A stretch of DNA of 64,000 nt. Origin: Paucimonas lemoignei (GTDB lineage Bacteria; Pseudomonadota; Gammaproteobacteria; Pseudomonadales; Pseudomonadaceae). Below are positions 9,167-16,869 of the stretch, in pieces. Every line of letters begins with the position of its first letter. Within the stretch, counting starts at the first letter, position 1. A program made the translations under genes and the position numbers. The notes under the pieces were generated by a model. That model worked only from the letters and a program-made list of their open reading frames with translations, searched no databases and was not told the DNA's origin. Where the stretch lies: the NCBI GenBank assembly GCA_900475325.1, contig LS483371.1:4464001-4528000 (forward strand), written 5' to 3'.

Positions 9167-9295
9167 TTACCGTCGTTGCTGCTGGCGACGACGCTTGTCG
9201 TCGGTACGTACCGGAATAGGTTGCAGCTTGGGACGTTCGATCAGGCCCAGTGCAACGCCGAGGTCATGTAGCCAATCTTGCAATTTAGTGTTCAT
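9167..9295 (-). CDS. Small basic protein, 42 residues, possible PA1414/SicX-type locus
   Basis: A short ORF below usual length cut-offs. It starts at ATG 9293-9295, six bases after a strong AGGGGGG Shine-Dalgarno, begins MNTKLQDWLHDLGVALGLIE, continues with PKLQPIPVRTDDK and ends in an Arg/Gln-rich tail. The amphipathic WLHDLGVALGL segment followed by a Pro-Val stretch and basic tail resembles, from memory, the short Pseudomonas ORF annotated PA1414, whose transcript was later described as the low-oxygen sRNA SicX. I cannot verify this. Strong hairpins follow the stop codon. I found no good Anr site (TTGAT-N4-ATCAA) upstream, but there is an 18-base palindrome at 9394-9411 and a TATTAT -10-like hexamer near 9351-9356. 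Confidence 0.62.
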   Translation of the reverse strand: MNTKLQDWLHDLGVALGLIERPKLQPIPVRTDDKRRRQQQRR

Positions 9296-9393
9296 AAAGC
9301 CCCCCTTCAGGGAAATACTCGACGACTGATCTTCAAGCCGCGTCTTACAGATAATAGTGCGATGTCACACTTTACGCCTGCTCACGAGTGTCG

Positions 9394-9411
9394 CGGAAAA
9401 ACATTTTTCCG
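9394..9411. promoter_or_regulatory. Perfect palindrome upstream of the 42-residue ORF
   Basis: CGGAAAAA, CA, TTTTTCCG: an 18-base near-perfect palindrome about 100 bases upstream of the small ORF start and extended imperfectly on both sides (GTC/GAC). It is a candidate operator; no regulator is identified. Confidence 0.45.
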
Positions 9412-9481
9412 ACAGTGCTCAATGTGACAGCTCTTTGACCCTAACGACCGAGCTTTACGACCAACGGCAATTAGCCACTAA

Positions 9482-10411
9482 TCATGCCTGCATCCAGCCA
9501 CGCAGTTTTTTACGCACCCACTGCTCGCCACTGACCAGGGTGATACCGAGCAACACCAGGATCGCGCCGATGACGAAGTTGAGGCTCAGCGGTTCGTCGA
9601 GCAGCAGCACGCCGAAGGTCACGCCGAACAGCGGCGTCATGAACGAGAACACTGCCAGATTCGAGGCCAGATAGCGCCGCAACAGCCAGAACCAGGCCAG
9701 ATAGCTGGCGCAGGACACCACCAGCCCCTGGAACAGAACGCTGCCGACACCGATGGGCGTCAGCTCGACAAGGCCCACCTGGCCACTGACCACCGCAATC
9801 AACAGCAGGCCCACCACGCAGACCATCAGCTGGTAAAACAGGGTCAGAGTGACGGGTGCTTCGGACAGTCGCGAGCTGCGCACGACCACTGTCGTCGCCC
9901 CCCAGGCCATCCCTGCCAGCACGCCCATGGCATCGCCCAGCAACATGTTACTGTCCATGTCAGACAGTGACAGACCGCCGACAAATGCTGCCGCGATCCC
10001 GATAAAGGCCAGGAAAATGCCCAGCCACTGCAAAGGCCGCAGTCGCTCACTGGGCAATTTCCAGTGCAGGCCCAGTGCGGTGAAGATCGGCGCGGTATAG
10101 AGGAACACCGACATATGGGCCGCCGTGGTCAGTTTCAGCCCCTCGGCAATAAACAGAAACTCCAGCGCAAACAGGCTGCCTGCGAATAACCCGGCACGCC
10201 AAGTGCTGCTGATGCTGCGCAACCCACCCTGCCAGCACATGGCAATACCGACAATCAGCGCCGCAATCCCGGAACGACCGGCCGCCTGCATGACCGGCGC
10301 AATATCCGGCGCGGCCCATTTGATCAAGACCTGCTGCATGCCCCAGACCACACACAACACCAGCATGACTTGCAGGGCGAAAGCATCAGCGGTTTTGCGG
10401 GTAGTGCTCAT
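9482..10411 (-). CDS. EamA/DMT family transporter
   Basis: A 309-residue inner-membrane transporter with two EamA domains and about ten membrane helices: LQVMLVLCVVWGMQQVLIKW in the first, then APVMQAAGRSGIAALIVG, and a second repeat starting LLGDAMGVLAGMAWGATTVVV. It is a different subfamily from the transporter at 4738 (little shared sequence). Substrate is unknown. A GTAGGAGCTGCC-type REPIN sits just upstream of its start, between it and rmuC. Confidence 0.85.
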   Translation of the reverse strand: MSTTRKTADAFALQVMLVLCVVWGMQQVLIKWAAPDIAPVMQAAGRSGIAALIVGIAMCWQGGLRSISSTWRAGLFAGSLFALEFLFIAEGLKLTTAAHMSVFLYTAPIFTALGLHWKLPSERLRPLQWLGIFLAFIGIAAAFVGGLSLSDMDSNMLLGDAMGVLAGMAWGATTVVVRSSRLSEAPVTLTLFYQLMVCVVGLLLIAVVSGQVGLVELTPIGVGSVLFQGLVVSCASYLAWFWLLRRYLASNLAVFSFMTPLFGVTFGVLLLDEPLSLNFVIGAILVLLGITLVSGEQWVRKKLRGWMQA

Positions 10412-10464
10412 GGTCTAAAAATCCCTATTGATGATGAACCGACGCACAGCCAACAGACACTTCC

Positions 10465-10540
10465 TGTAGGAGCTGCCGAAGGCTGCGAACAGCGGTGTGT
10501 CAGACAAGCCGCTGTTCGCAGCCTTCGGCAGCGCCTGCAG
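10465..10540. repeat. REPIN, GTAGGAGCTGCCGAAGGCTG family
   Basis: GTAGGAGCTGCCGAAGGCTGCGAACAGCGG, loop, then the mirrored CCGCTGTTCGCAGCCTTCGGCAGC. The pairing extends further inward (CAGCGG/CCGCTG) than in other copies. Confidence 0.87.
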
Positions 10541-10553
10541 ATCGGATGACAGC

Positions 10554-12032
10554 CTATTCCGGCAACTGCGCCAGCCCCTGTTCATCGGTCATCGCTCGCT
10601 CAAGCAAATCAGCCGGCAGGTTTTTGCTGGCTCGGGCACCCAGCAGTTTGAGCTGTTCGCTGCGGCTGACCAGATTGCCACGGCCATCGGTCAATTTGTT
10701 TCGGGCGGCGCTATACGCCTTGTCGAGCTGCTGCAGCCGACTGCCCACTTCGTCCAGATCCTGAATGAACAACACGAACTTGTCGTACAGCCACCCCGCC
10801 CGCTCGGCGATTTCTCGCGCGTTCTGACTCTGGCGTTCCTGCTTCCACAGGCTGTCGATCACCCGCAAGGTCGCCAGCAACGTGGTAGGGCTGACGATCA
10901 CGATATTGCGGTCGAAGGCTTCCTGAAACAGATTCGGCTCGGCTTGCAATGCGGCTGAAAACGCCGCCTCAATGGGCACGAACAACAACACAAAATCCAG
11001 GCTGTGCAAGCCTTCGAGGCGCTTGTAATCCTTGCCGGACAAGCCTTTGACGTGATTGCGCAATGACAGGACGTGTTGTTTCAAGGCCGCCTGTCCGATC
11101 ACGTCGTCATCGGCACTGATGTACTGCTGATAAGCGGTCAGGCTGACCTTGGCGTCGACCACCACCTGCTTGTCGCCCGGCAACATGATCAGCACATCGG
11201 GCTGGAAGCGCTCGCCATCCGGCCCCTTGAGGTTGACTTGCGTCTGGTATTCACGGCCCTTTTCCAGCCCGGCATGTTCCAGCACGCGCTCCAGAATCAG
11301 CTCGCCCCAGTTGCCTTGCGTCTTCTGGCCCTTGAGGGCACGGGTCAGGTTGGTCGCTTCGTCGCTCAGGCGCAGGTTGAGCTGCTGCAGACGCTCCAGC
11401 TCTTTGCCCAGCGAAAAGCGTTCCCGCGCCTCGGCCTGATAGCTTTCTTCCACGCGCTTTTCAAAGGACTGAATGCGTTCCTTGAGGGGGTCCAGCAATT
11501 GTCCGAGTTGTTGCTGGCTGGTTTCAGCAAAGCGTTGTTCGCGCTCGTCAAAGATCTTGCTGGCCATCTCGGCAAACTGGGCGCGCAACTCGTCGCGAGA
11601 AGATTGCAGGTCGTTCAAACGTTGCTGGTGGCTTTCCTGCTGCTCGCGCAATTCGGCGGTCAATGAAGCGCATTGCGAATCCAGGCGGCGCAACTCGGCT
11701 TCTTTAGTGCTGCGCTCAAGGTTCCAGCCGTGGGCGACGTCCTGCGCATTGTCACGCTCCTGGCGCAACAGCTCGACCTCGCGGCGGGTGGCGGCAAGAT
11801 CGGCTTGCTTGGCGGCATTGGCCTGACTCAGATCGCTGATCTCGTCGCGGCTGGCATCCAGCTGAGCGTTGAGCCCGTCCTGAGCCATTTGTGCCGTGCT
11901 CAGTCGTTCGTCGAGCAAGGCAGCGTCGGCTTGTTGAAGGGTCAGCTTGCGTTGCAGCTGCCAGGCCAGTGCCAGTAACGGCAACGCGGCAAGGCCAAGG
12001 CCGATCAGCAGGCTGTTCAAGTCCAGTGCCAT
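10554..12032 (-). CDS. rmuC: DNA recombination protein RmuC
   Basis: A 492-residue RmuC protein, associated with limiting rearrangements at inverted repeats. Order of parts: an N-terminal membrane anchor (LNSLLIGLGLAALPLLALAW, about 5-24), a long coiled coil to about residue 210 rich in Glu, Gln, Arg and Ala, then the nuclease-fold domain with GNWGELILERVLEHAGL (about 246-262), KGPDGERFQPDVLIMLPG and VVDAKVSLTAYQQY (about 301-314), the PD-(D/E)XK core. Length is normal. In a window this rich in long palindromes its inferred activity on inverted repeats is notable, but that link is speculative. Confidence 0.95.
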   Translation of the reverse strand: MALDLNSLLIGLGLAALPLLALAWQLQRKLTLQQADAALLDERLSTAQMAQDGLNAQLDASRDEISDLSQANAAKQADLAATRREVELLRQERDNAQDVAHGWNLERSTKEAELRRLDSQCASLTAELREQQESHQQRLNDLQSSRDELRAQFAEMASKIFDEREQRFAETSQQQLGQLLDPLKERIQSFEKRVEESYQAEARERFSLGKELERLQQLNLRLSDEATNLTRALKGQKTQGNWGELILERVLEHAGLEKGREYQTQVNLKGPDGERFQPDVLIMLPGDKQVVVDAKVSLTAYQQYISADDDVIGQAALKQHVLSLRNHVKGLSGKDYKRLEGLHSLDFVLLFVPIEAAFSAALQAEPNLFQEAFDRNIVIVSPTTLLATLRVIDSLWKQERQSQNAREIAERAGWLYDKFVLFIQDLDEVGSRLQQLDKAYSAARNKLTDGRGNLVSRSEQLKLLGARASKNLPADLLERAMTDEQGLAQLPE

Positions 12033-12111
12033 AGAAACTCCAGAGATAGCCGATTCATGCTGGCGGCATTATGCGCGAACAACGGCCCCGGGGGCGGCAG
12101 CGGATCGCAGG

Positions 12112-12534
12112 TCAGTGGCGATCCAGCTGCACCAGCAGCCGCTGGGCATCGAGCGACCCTTTGGCGGACGCCAGTTCAAGCCAGTGACGCGCACGCTGCG
12201 GCTCGTTGATCGGCGACTGGGCACAAAGGCGACCGTATTCGAACTGGGCACTACGATCACCGGCACGTGCTGCCTGACGCAACAACTCATGGCCAATGCG
12301 TCGATCCCGGGTGTTTCCGCAATCGCGGCACAGCATCTGCCCCAGACGACTCTGCGCCACCACCACCCCGCGCCGCGCAGGTTGCTTGAGCAAACGACCG
12401 GCGAAGTGCTTGACGCTGGTTTTTTGATTCAGGCGCGGGTTATCCAGCAGCCATAACGCGACGCGCAATGACAGTTGGGAACGTTCGCTGTTTGAATCTT
12501 GAACGTCGACAGATGGATCAGGCTGCGGCTTCAT
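12112..12534 (-). CDS. Sel1-like repeat protein
   Basis: About 140 residues from the ATG at 12532-12534 (a GTG two codons upstream is possible). The C-terminal half has Sel1/TPR-like units: GHELLRQAARAGDRSAQFEYGRLCAQ and ARHWLELASAKGSLDAQRLL, with the typical small-residue spacing. A cysteine pair (CRDCGN) precedes them. There is no signal peptide, so it is probably cytoplasmic. Such proteins mediate protein contacts; no partner can be named. It lies upstream of rmuC on the same strand, about 80 bases away. Confidence 0.72.
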   Translation of the reverse strand: MKPQPDPSVDVQDSNSERSQLSLRVALWLLDNPRLNQKTSVKHFAGRLLKQPARRGVVVAQSRLGQMLCRDCGNTRDRRIGHELLRQAARAGDRSAQFEYGRLCAQSPINEPQRARHWLELASAKGSLDAQRLLVQLDRH

Positions 12535-12740
12535 AAACACTGCGGGGGCAAATCAGGAGGCGCGCAACTCTACACTTTTTCTCAGCGAGGTAAAGAGGCG
12601 ACTGATGAGCAGCGCCCCAAGACCCGCGTACTAGAGCAAGCGCTCGGGACAATCCACAGAAGCTGTGGATAACTCAGTGGACAACCTCCCGTGAACGCTC
12701 GCAAACCTAGATAGAATGGGGCCTGCGCTCAAACTGACGA

Positions 12741-12760
12741 TTTTTTCACCAGTGAAAAAA
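12741..12760. promoter_or_regulatory. 20-base palindrome, candidate operator
   Basis: TTTTTTCAC, CA, GTGAAAAAA is an exact inverted repeat in an AT-rich patch. It could be a regulator site or a weak bidirectional terminator; nothing more is visible. Confidence 0.45.
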
Positions 12761-12885
12761 AACGATGTTTTTCATTGACTTAATAAATCACCACGGTAAA
12801 TCAAGCTCTTAGACGCGCATGTGACAGTGATGTGGCAGCAAGTTGCGCCAATGTGCACAAGTCCATTTCCAACGGCGATAAAGGC

Positions 12886-12980
12886 CTGCTACAGCTGTCA
12901 TTTTGCAGACGCCGCCGAGGGCTGCGAACACCGGTCTGCCTGACACAGCGCTATTTTCAGCCTTCGGCAGCGACTGCAAG
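12886..12980. repeat. Decayed REPIN, GTAGGAGCTGCC family
   Basis: CTGCTACAGCTG...GCCGAGGGCTGCGAA and the mirrored TTCAGCCTTCGGCAGCGACTGCAAG are recognisable but carry many changes, so this looks like an old copy. Confidence 0.6.
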
Positions 12981-13482
12981 GGAAAGGGCTGGGGTGAAGA
13001 CTTTTTTCACACCGCCCCTTCCAATCCCCAATCAACTCGGTTAGCATTGCCGCCGTTAGTACCAAGCTGAAAGTCAATTCTGGTCGAAAAAGTCCCCCGG
13101 TACGCCACCTTCACACGAATGAAGAGGCTGCTGACAACAAGGGATCGACCACCTCGATGGTTTCCAGACATGAACCTGCATACCGACTACCCGCAGACGG
13201 GAGTGGCAATGCAAACCTTTTCATGGCCTGAAAGAACCAGCCTGCAATTGATCAGGATCTCCACCTAGAGCGTCGAACCTTTGCTCTTGTTGTGTTGCCT
13301 GCCCTCCTAAGTACCTACCGGTCAGCAAAAGCGCCATACGATTACGCGCGCTTGAACTGCCTGCTTTGTTCCAGACAGGTTCTTCGCCCAGCCATCTCAA
13401 TAACCCGATGGCCCGCGTTTAGCTGGAACGTTTTAATTTTGCGCGGTTTTGTTCTGCGCCGATCCAGGAAACACCCATTACC

Positions 13483-13707
13483 ATGACTACTCATATCCAG
13501 ACTGAACACGCTATCCACACACTGACCAACGCTTTCGCCCCAATGAACTGCCTGATCATGGCCGCTCGCAAAGGTTGCTTCAGTTTCACCATCGTCAATG
13601 AACACGGCATCGCACGTCACAGCGAACGCCTGTACCCCGATCAGTACTCCAGCGCCGAGCCGCTGCAGGCCGTGATCGATCGTACCCGCCAGGCATTGAT
13701 TGCCTGA
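13483..13707 (+). CDS. Small conserved-looking hypothetical protein, 74 residues
   Basis: Starts at ATG 13483 with AGGAAA about 14 bases upstream and is followed by a clear terminator, which supports a real short gene. The sequence (MTTHIQTEHAIHTLTNAF, then CFSFTIVNEHGIARHSERLYPDQY and a C-terminal helix PLQAVIDRTRQALIA) suggests a small alpha/beta protein without membrane or signal segments. I do not recognise the family. It is preceded by a long region without genes. Confidence 0.68.
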   Translation: MTTHIQTEHAIHTLTNAFAPMNCLIMAARKGCFSFTIVNEHGIARHSERLYPDQYSSAEPLQAVIDRTRQALIA

Positions 13708-13736
13708 GGCTGAACAGCCGGTTTCGACGAATACAC

Positions 13737-13769
13737 AAAGCCTCGCCCGATAACGGCGGGGCTTTTTTT
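13737..13769 (+). terminator. Rho-independent terminator
   Basis: AAAGCCTCGCC, loop CGATAAC, GGCGGGGCTTTTTTT, 30 bases after the 74-residue ORF. Confidence 0.9.
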
Positions 13770-13986
13770 CGTCTTCAAATAAGTACGGCCTTCACCTGCC
13801 ACTAGTGCAAAGGGATATATGCACGCGGATCCATGTCGGGAAACGATTTAAAAACAGGCCATTACGCCGCAAAGATGACACTACACTTCAACTCAAGCGG
13901 CCCCCTGCCGCTTTCGACGGGCCTGACACTGAACAGTCGCTGCCATGCGTCAGGGTCCGTCGGTCATTGAGTTTCCCGAGGGCGTT

Positions 13987-14466
13987 ATGGGAATTTCTGC
14001 CAGAGACCTGACCCGACACGTGATCCGCCCCACCCTTCTTTATTTGAATCGCCACAGTGGGGGTGCGGAATCTTTCCTGCTGGCCGTGGCGGCCAGCCAA
14101 TCCTCGCTCGGCGCGGCTCTGGACAGCCGTCGCGGCCATGGCCTCTACAGCATTACCGATGTGCGTCACCGCCAACTGTGGGATAGCTACCTGGCGCGCG
14201 ATCCGGAACTTGCGAGCCTGGTTCGCGGCCTGGCCAGCCAGCATGCATTCCTCACCGGCCCGCACCTTGAGCTGACCGTCAACCTGCGCTACTCCACAGC
14301 CATCGCCTGGTTGATGGTCGAAGCCAGAGGCGCATGCCTGCCATCCGACGAAGATCCCCGTGAACTGGCCAAAATATGGCGCGAGATATTTCAACCCCAG
14401 GGCCGGTTGCGCGACTTCATGAGCGCATGGCAGACCTGTGTAACTCCGCTTTATCACCCCGCCTAA
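13987..14466 (+). CDS. Hypothetical protein, possible lysozyme-like fold without catalytic Glu
   Basis: A 159-residue protein from ATG 13987 (GAGGG upstream; a 14-codon upstream extension is possible but has no good ribosome site). The pattern ESFLLAVAASQSSLG, then GHGLYSITDVRH, recalls soluble lytic transglycosylase or phage lysozyme helices (A-A-x-E-S-x-L-G ... G-L-x-Q-I), but the usual glutamate is Gln here and no signal peptide is seen. I place it only as a conserved Pseudomonas hypothetical next to the FadL gene. The function is unknown and the fold suggestion is weak. Confidence 0.65.
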   Translation: MGISARDLTRHVIRPTLLYLNRHSGGAESFLLAVAASQSSLGAALDSRRGHGLYSITDVRHRQLWDSYLARDPELASLVRGLASQHAFLTGPHLELTVNLRYSTAIAWLMVEARGACLPSDEDPRELAKIWREIFQPQGRLRDFMSAWQTCVTPLYHPA

Positions 14467-14617
14467 GCGGGATTCGGGCACAGCACGTTGTATCAGGATC
14501 CCAACACATTTGCCGGATTGTCCTACAAAAACCGCTCTAGATCGGGCCATTGGGCCTATAGCGCATTCCGAAAAATGTTGGTAATTTCCGCGCGGTGATC
14601 AACACGGAGTTCTAATA

Positions 14618-15892
14618 ATGAAAAAAGTAATGCTCAAGACCACACTCGGCCTCGCTGTCAGCCTGGCAACCTCTCAATTGTTTGCTGCCGGTTTTGCTAT
14701 CAACGAGCAAAGTATCAGCGGTATGGGCACCGGTTTCGCGGGTCGCTCTTCCTCGGCAGACGACGCAAGCACCGTGTTCGGCAACCCTGCCGGCATGTCC
14801 CGTCTCAAGCGCGAACAAGTCAGCGTTGGCGCAGCTGCAATCATCGCCAAGACCGATATTGATAACGGCAGAGGCACTTTCGGCGGCAGCAATGATGGCG
14901 ATATGGTACCGTTCGTCGGCGTTCCGATGGGCTATTACGTCAAGCCTATCGATGATCACTGGGCATTTGGTGTTGGTTTCTATGTTCCGTTTGGCCTGGT
15001 CACCGATTACGAAAGCGGCTTCGCCGGGCGCTATTGGGGCGACAAGAGCCACGTTCAGGTTGTGACCTTCCAGCCCACCGTCAGCTACGCCTTCAACGAC
15101 AAAGTTTCCATCGGTTTCGGCCCGACCTTCAACCGCATCGAAGGCGAGCTGACTTCCGCAACCCTCAACGCCGCCACTCCAGGCCGCAATGATGGTGAAG
15201 TGAAGATCAAAGGCGACGACCTGGGCATTGGCTTCAACGCCGGTATCCTGGTGCAAGCCACGGACAGCACCCGCGTTGGCCTGACCTACCACTCCAAGGT
15301 CGAATACAAGCTCGACGGCAAAACCAAGATCGAAGGCAGCGGTTTCGGCCCGTTCAACGGCGGCAAGTATCACGCTGGCCTGAACATTGACACCCCGGAA
15401 TCTGTCGATTTCTCGGTGACCCACGAGCTGGACGCCAACTGGACTCTCTACGCAGGTAGCACCTGGACTCGCTGGAGCCGACTGGAAAGCATCGTCGTGA
15501 ACAACAGCGGTGTTCCAGCGCAACTGGGTGGCTCAGCAGGCCCGATCGGCAGAATCGCCGAAGAACAGAACTGGCACGATACCTGGGCACACGCCATTGG
15601 CGCGTCCTACAAGGTCAACAAAGAGTGGACCCTGCGTACCGGTTTCTCGGTTGATCAATCGCCAACCAATAACTTGAACCGTTCGCCACGCATCCCGACC
15701 GGCGATCGCAAGGCCATCAGTTTCGGTGCTGCCTGGAGCCCGACAGACGACATGACCATTGATGTGGCCTACTCGTACCTGCGTGAAGACGAAGCGAAGA
15801 TTCGCGACGCCAGCGCGACCAAAGGCGTCTACAGCGCTGACTACCGCAACACCGCTCACGGCATCGGCAGCTCGATTACCTATCGCTTCTGA
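14618..15892 (+). CDS. FadL/OmpP1/TodX family outer-membrane channel
   Basis: A 424-residue outer-membrane beta-barrel of the FadL family, which moves long-chain fatty acids or other hydrophobic compounds across the outer membrane. The signal peptide is residues 1-23 (ending LFA). The mature start AGFAINEQSISGMGTGFAG and VFGNPAGMSRL form the FadL N-terminal hatch with its NPAG motif. The C-terminus ends in TYRF, with the terminal aromatic residue used in barrel assembly. In P. aeruginosa the gene in the same neighbourhood (PA1288, ExFadLO) has been linked to export of oxidised oleic acid; orthology is inferred from context. A terminator follows. Confidence 0.92.
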   Translation: MKKVMLKTTLGLAVSLATSQLFAAGFAINEQSISGMGTGFAGRSSSADDASTVFGNPAGMSRLKREQVSVGAAAIIAKTDIDNGRGTFGGSNDGDMVPFVGVPMGYYVKPIDDHWAFGVGFYVPFGLVTDYESGFAGRYWGDKSHVQVVTFQPTVSYAFNDKVSIGFGPTFNRIEGELTSATLNAATPGRNDGEVKIKGDDLGIGFNAGILVQATDSTRVGLTYHSKVEYKLDGKTKIEGSGFGPFNGGKYHAGLNIDTPESVDFSVTHELDANWTLYAGSTWTRWSRLESIVVNNSGVPAQLGGSAGPIGRIAEEQNWHDTWAHAIGASYKVNKEWTLRTGFSVDQSPTNNLNRSPRIPTGDRKAISFGAAWSPTDDMTIDVAYSYLREDEAKIRDASATKGVYSADYRNTAHGIGSSITYRF

Positions 15893-15908
15893 TAGGTTGC
15901 CCGGCTGA

Positions 15909-15948
15909 AAAAAAGCCCCGCACACCCGTCATGGTCTGCGGGGCTTTT
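15909..15948 (+). terminator. Rho-independent terminator after the FadL-type gene
   Basis: AAAAGCCCCGCA and TGCGGGGCTTTT form a 12-base stem 17 bases after the stop. It may also serve the opposite strand gene that ends at 15984. Confidence 0.9.
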
Positions 15949-15983
15949 CATTGCCTGCTCAGCGTCTTATTGCCCGCTCAGCG

Positions 15984-16535
15984 TCAAGGCTTGGACGCGA
16001 TAGCCTTCTCAACCGCTGCGATCAACTCCGGATCATCCGGCTCGGTCATGCTGGAAAAGCTGGCGACCACCTTGCCCTGGCGATCCACTACGTACTTGTA
16101 GAAATTCCAGCGCGGCGGGTTGCTCTGCTCGGCCAGCACCTTGAACAAGTGAGTCGCGTCATCGCCCCTGACCGCTTGCGGCTCGGTCATGGTGAAGGTC
16201 ACGCCATAGTTGACGTAACAGACCTTGGCCGTTTCCTCGCCATCCTTGGACTCCTGCTTGAAGTCATTGGAGGGCACGCCGAGCACTTCAAGCCCCTGCC
16301 CTTTGTAACGCTGGCTCAAAGCTTCGAGGCTTTTAAACTGAGGCGCGAAGCCACAAAAGCTGGCGGTATTGACCACCAGCATTGGCTTGCCCGCGAAGCG
16401 CTGGCACAGGTCGATATTTTCCTTGGCGCGCAGCTTCGGCAATTCGCCTTGCAACAACGGTGGGCAGTCTGCGGCCAGGGCAGTGCCGCCCATGGCCAGC
16501 AACAGAATAGGAACAGCAAGCCAGCGAGGGGTCAT
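15984..16535 (-). CDS. Exported glutathione-peroxidase-like protein
   Basis: A 183-residue protein with a signal peptide (about 1-21, ending ALA) and a thioredoxin-fold peroxidase domain. The peroxidatic cysteine lies in [11 protein letters not shown], and the conserved [14 protein letters not shown] is present. The usual C-N-Q-F loop of bacterial glutathione peroxidases reads S-N-D-F here, so the second cysteine and the glutamine of the catalytic tetrad are both replaced. The ATG at 16533-16535 is preferred over one five codons upstream, since it begins the signal peptide directly. It may reduce peroxides in the periplasm with a thioredoxin-like partner; activity is uncertain given the changed loop. 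Confidence 0.85.
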   Translation of the reverse strand: MTPRWLAVPILLLAMGGTALAADCPPLLQGELPKLRAKENIDLCQRFAGKPMLVVNTASFCGFAPQFKSLEALSQRYKGQGLEVLGVPSNDFKQESKDGEETAKVCYVNYGVTFTMTEPQAVRGDDATHLFKVLAEQSNPPRWNFYKYVVDRQGKVVASFSSMTEPDDPELIAAVEKAIASKP

Positions 16536-16640
16536 AAGAATTCCAGGCACCTGAGGCGCAGTCGTTGTTGTCTTGTGTGTAGGACAAACTAACCTGCGGC
16601 CGTCTAAATGCCTAGCTCGGGGGGGGATAATCGCGATTTC

Positions 16641-16730
16641 GTGGGACCGGCTTTAGCCGGGAACACAGTATTTCTTTCACTAATAAGGCAGCGGCTGGAC
16701 TGACCTCTTCCCAGCTAATGCCGGGCCCAC
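16641..16730. repeat. REPIN, GTGGGACCGGCTTTAGCCGGGAA family (partly decayed)
   Basis: The left half is intact (GTGGGACCGGCTTTAGCCGGGAA); the right half is degraded to CTTCCCAGCTAATGCCGGGCCCAC. Confidence 0.75.
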
Positions 16731-16749
16731 GAGATTGCAGCAGTCCTTG

Positions 16750-16869
16750 TCAGCAAGCACCCATCCCGAGTTGCAACGCCGCCAGCCCGACGTGCTGCCA
16801 CGCCCACCAGACCAACGCCAGCAACAGGCCACCCGCCAGCCCGGCACTCCAGAACCAGACCCTGTTCAC
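16750..16869 (-). CDS. Tiny hydrophobic protein overlapping the MFS gene
   Basis: A 39-residue ORF with GTG start at 16867-16869. The start overlaps the stop of the MFS gene as GTGA, the usual sign of translational coupling. It begins VNRVWFWSAGLAGG and continues LLLALVWWAWQHVGL, a single strong membrane helix, ending in a short MGAC tail. It could be a small membrane partner of the transporter. It is too short for most gene finders and I do not recognise it; the evidence is the overlap and the clean membrane segment. Confidence 0.5.
   Translation of the reverse strand: MNRVWFWSAGLAGGLLLALVWWAWQHVGLAALQLGMGAC

Larger units (their letters stand above)
12541..13482. other. Long intergenic region with palindromes, no clear gene
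   Basis: A 940-base gap without a convincing ORF. It holds a dyad ATCCACAG-AAG-CTGTGGAT (about 12652-12670) overlapping a DnaA-box-like TGTGGATAA, a 20-base palindrome TTTTTTCAC-CA-GTGAAAAAA (12741-12760) and a decayed REPIN (12886-12980). From about 13000 to 13482 nothing recognisable is present; this may be a long leader of the 74-residue ORF or an unannotated small RNA. Confidence 0.5.

Noticed and set aside
9077..9271. 64-residue ORF on the + strand
   Set aside because: It runs over the hairpins and opposite the 42-residue ORF, which has the better ribosome site and composition.
9296..9481. Anr/FNR box upstream of the 42-residue ORF
   Set aside because: The best match (TTGAG-N4-GTCGG on the minus strand) has a poor right half, so I do not call it.
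12652..12672. Possible replication origin
   Set aside because: Only one DnaA-box-like site, no AT-rich unwinding region with box cluster, and no dnaA-dnaN-rpmH genes nearby.
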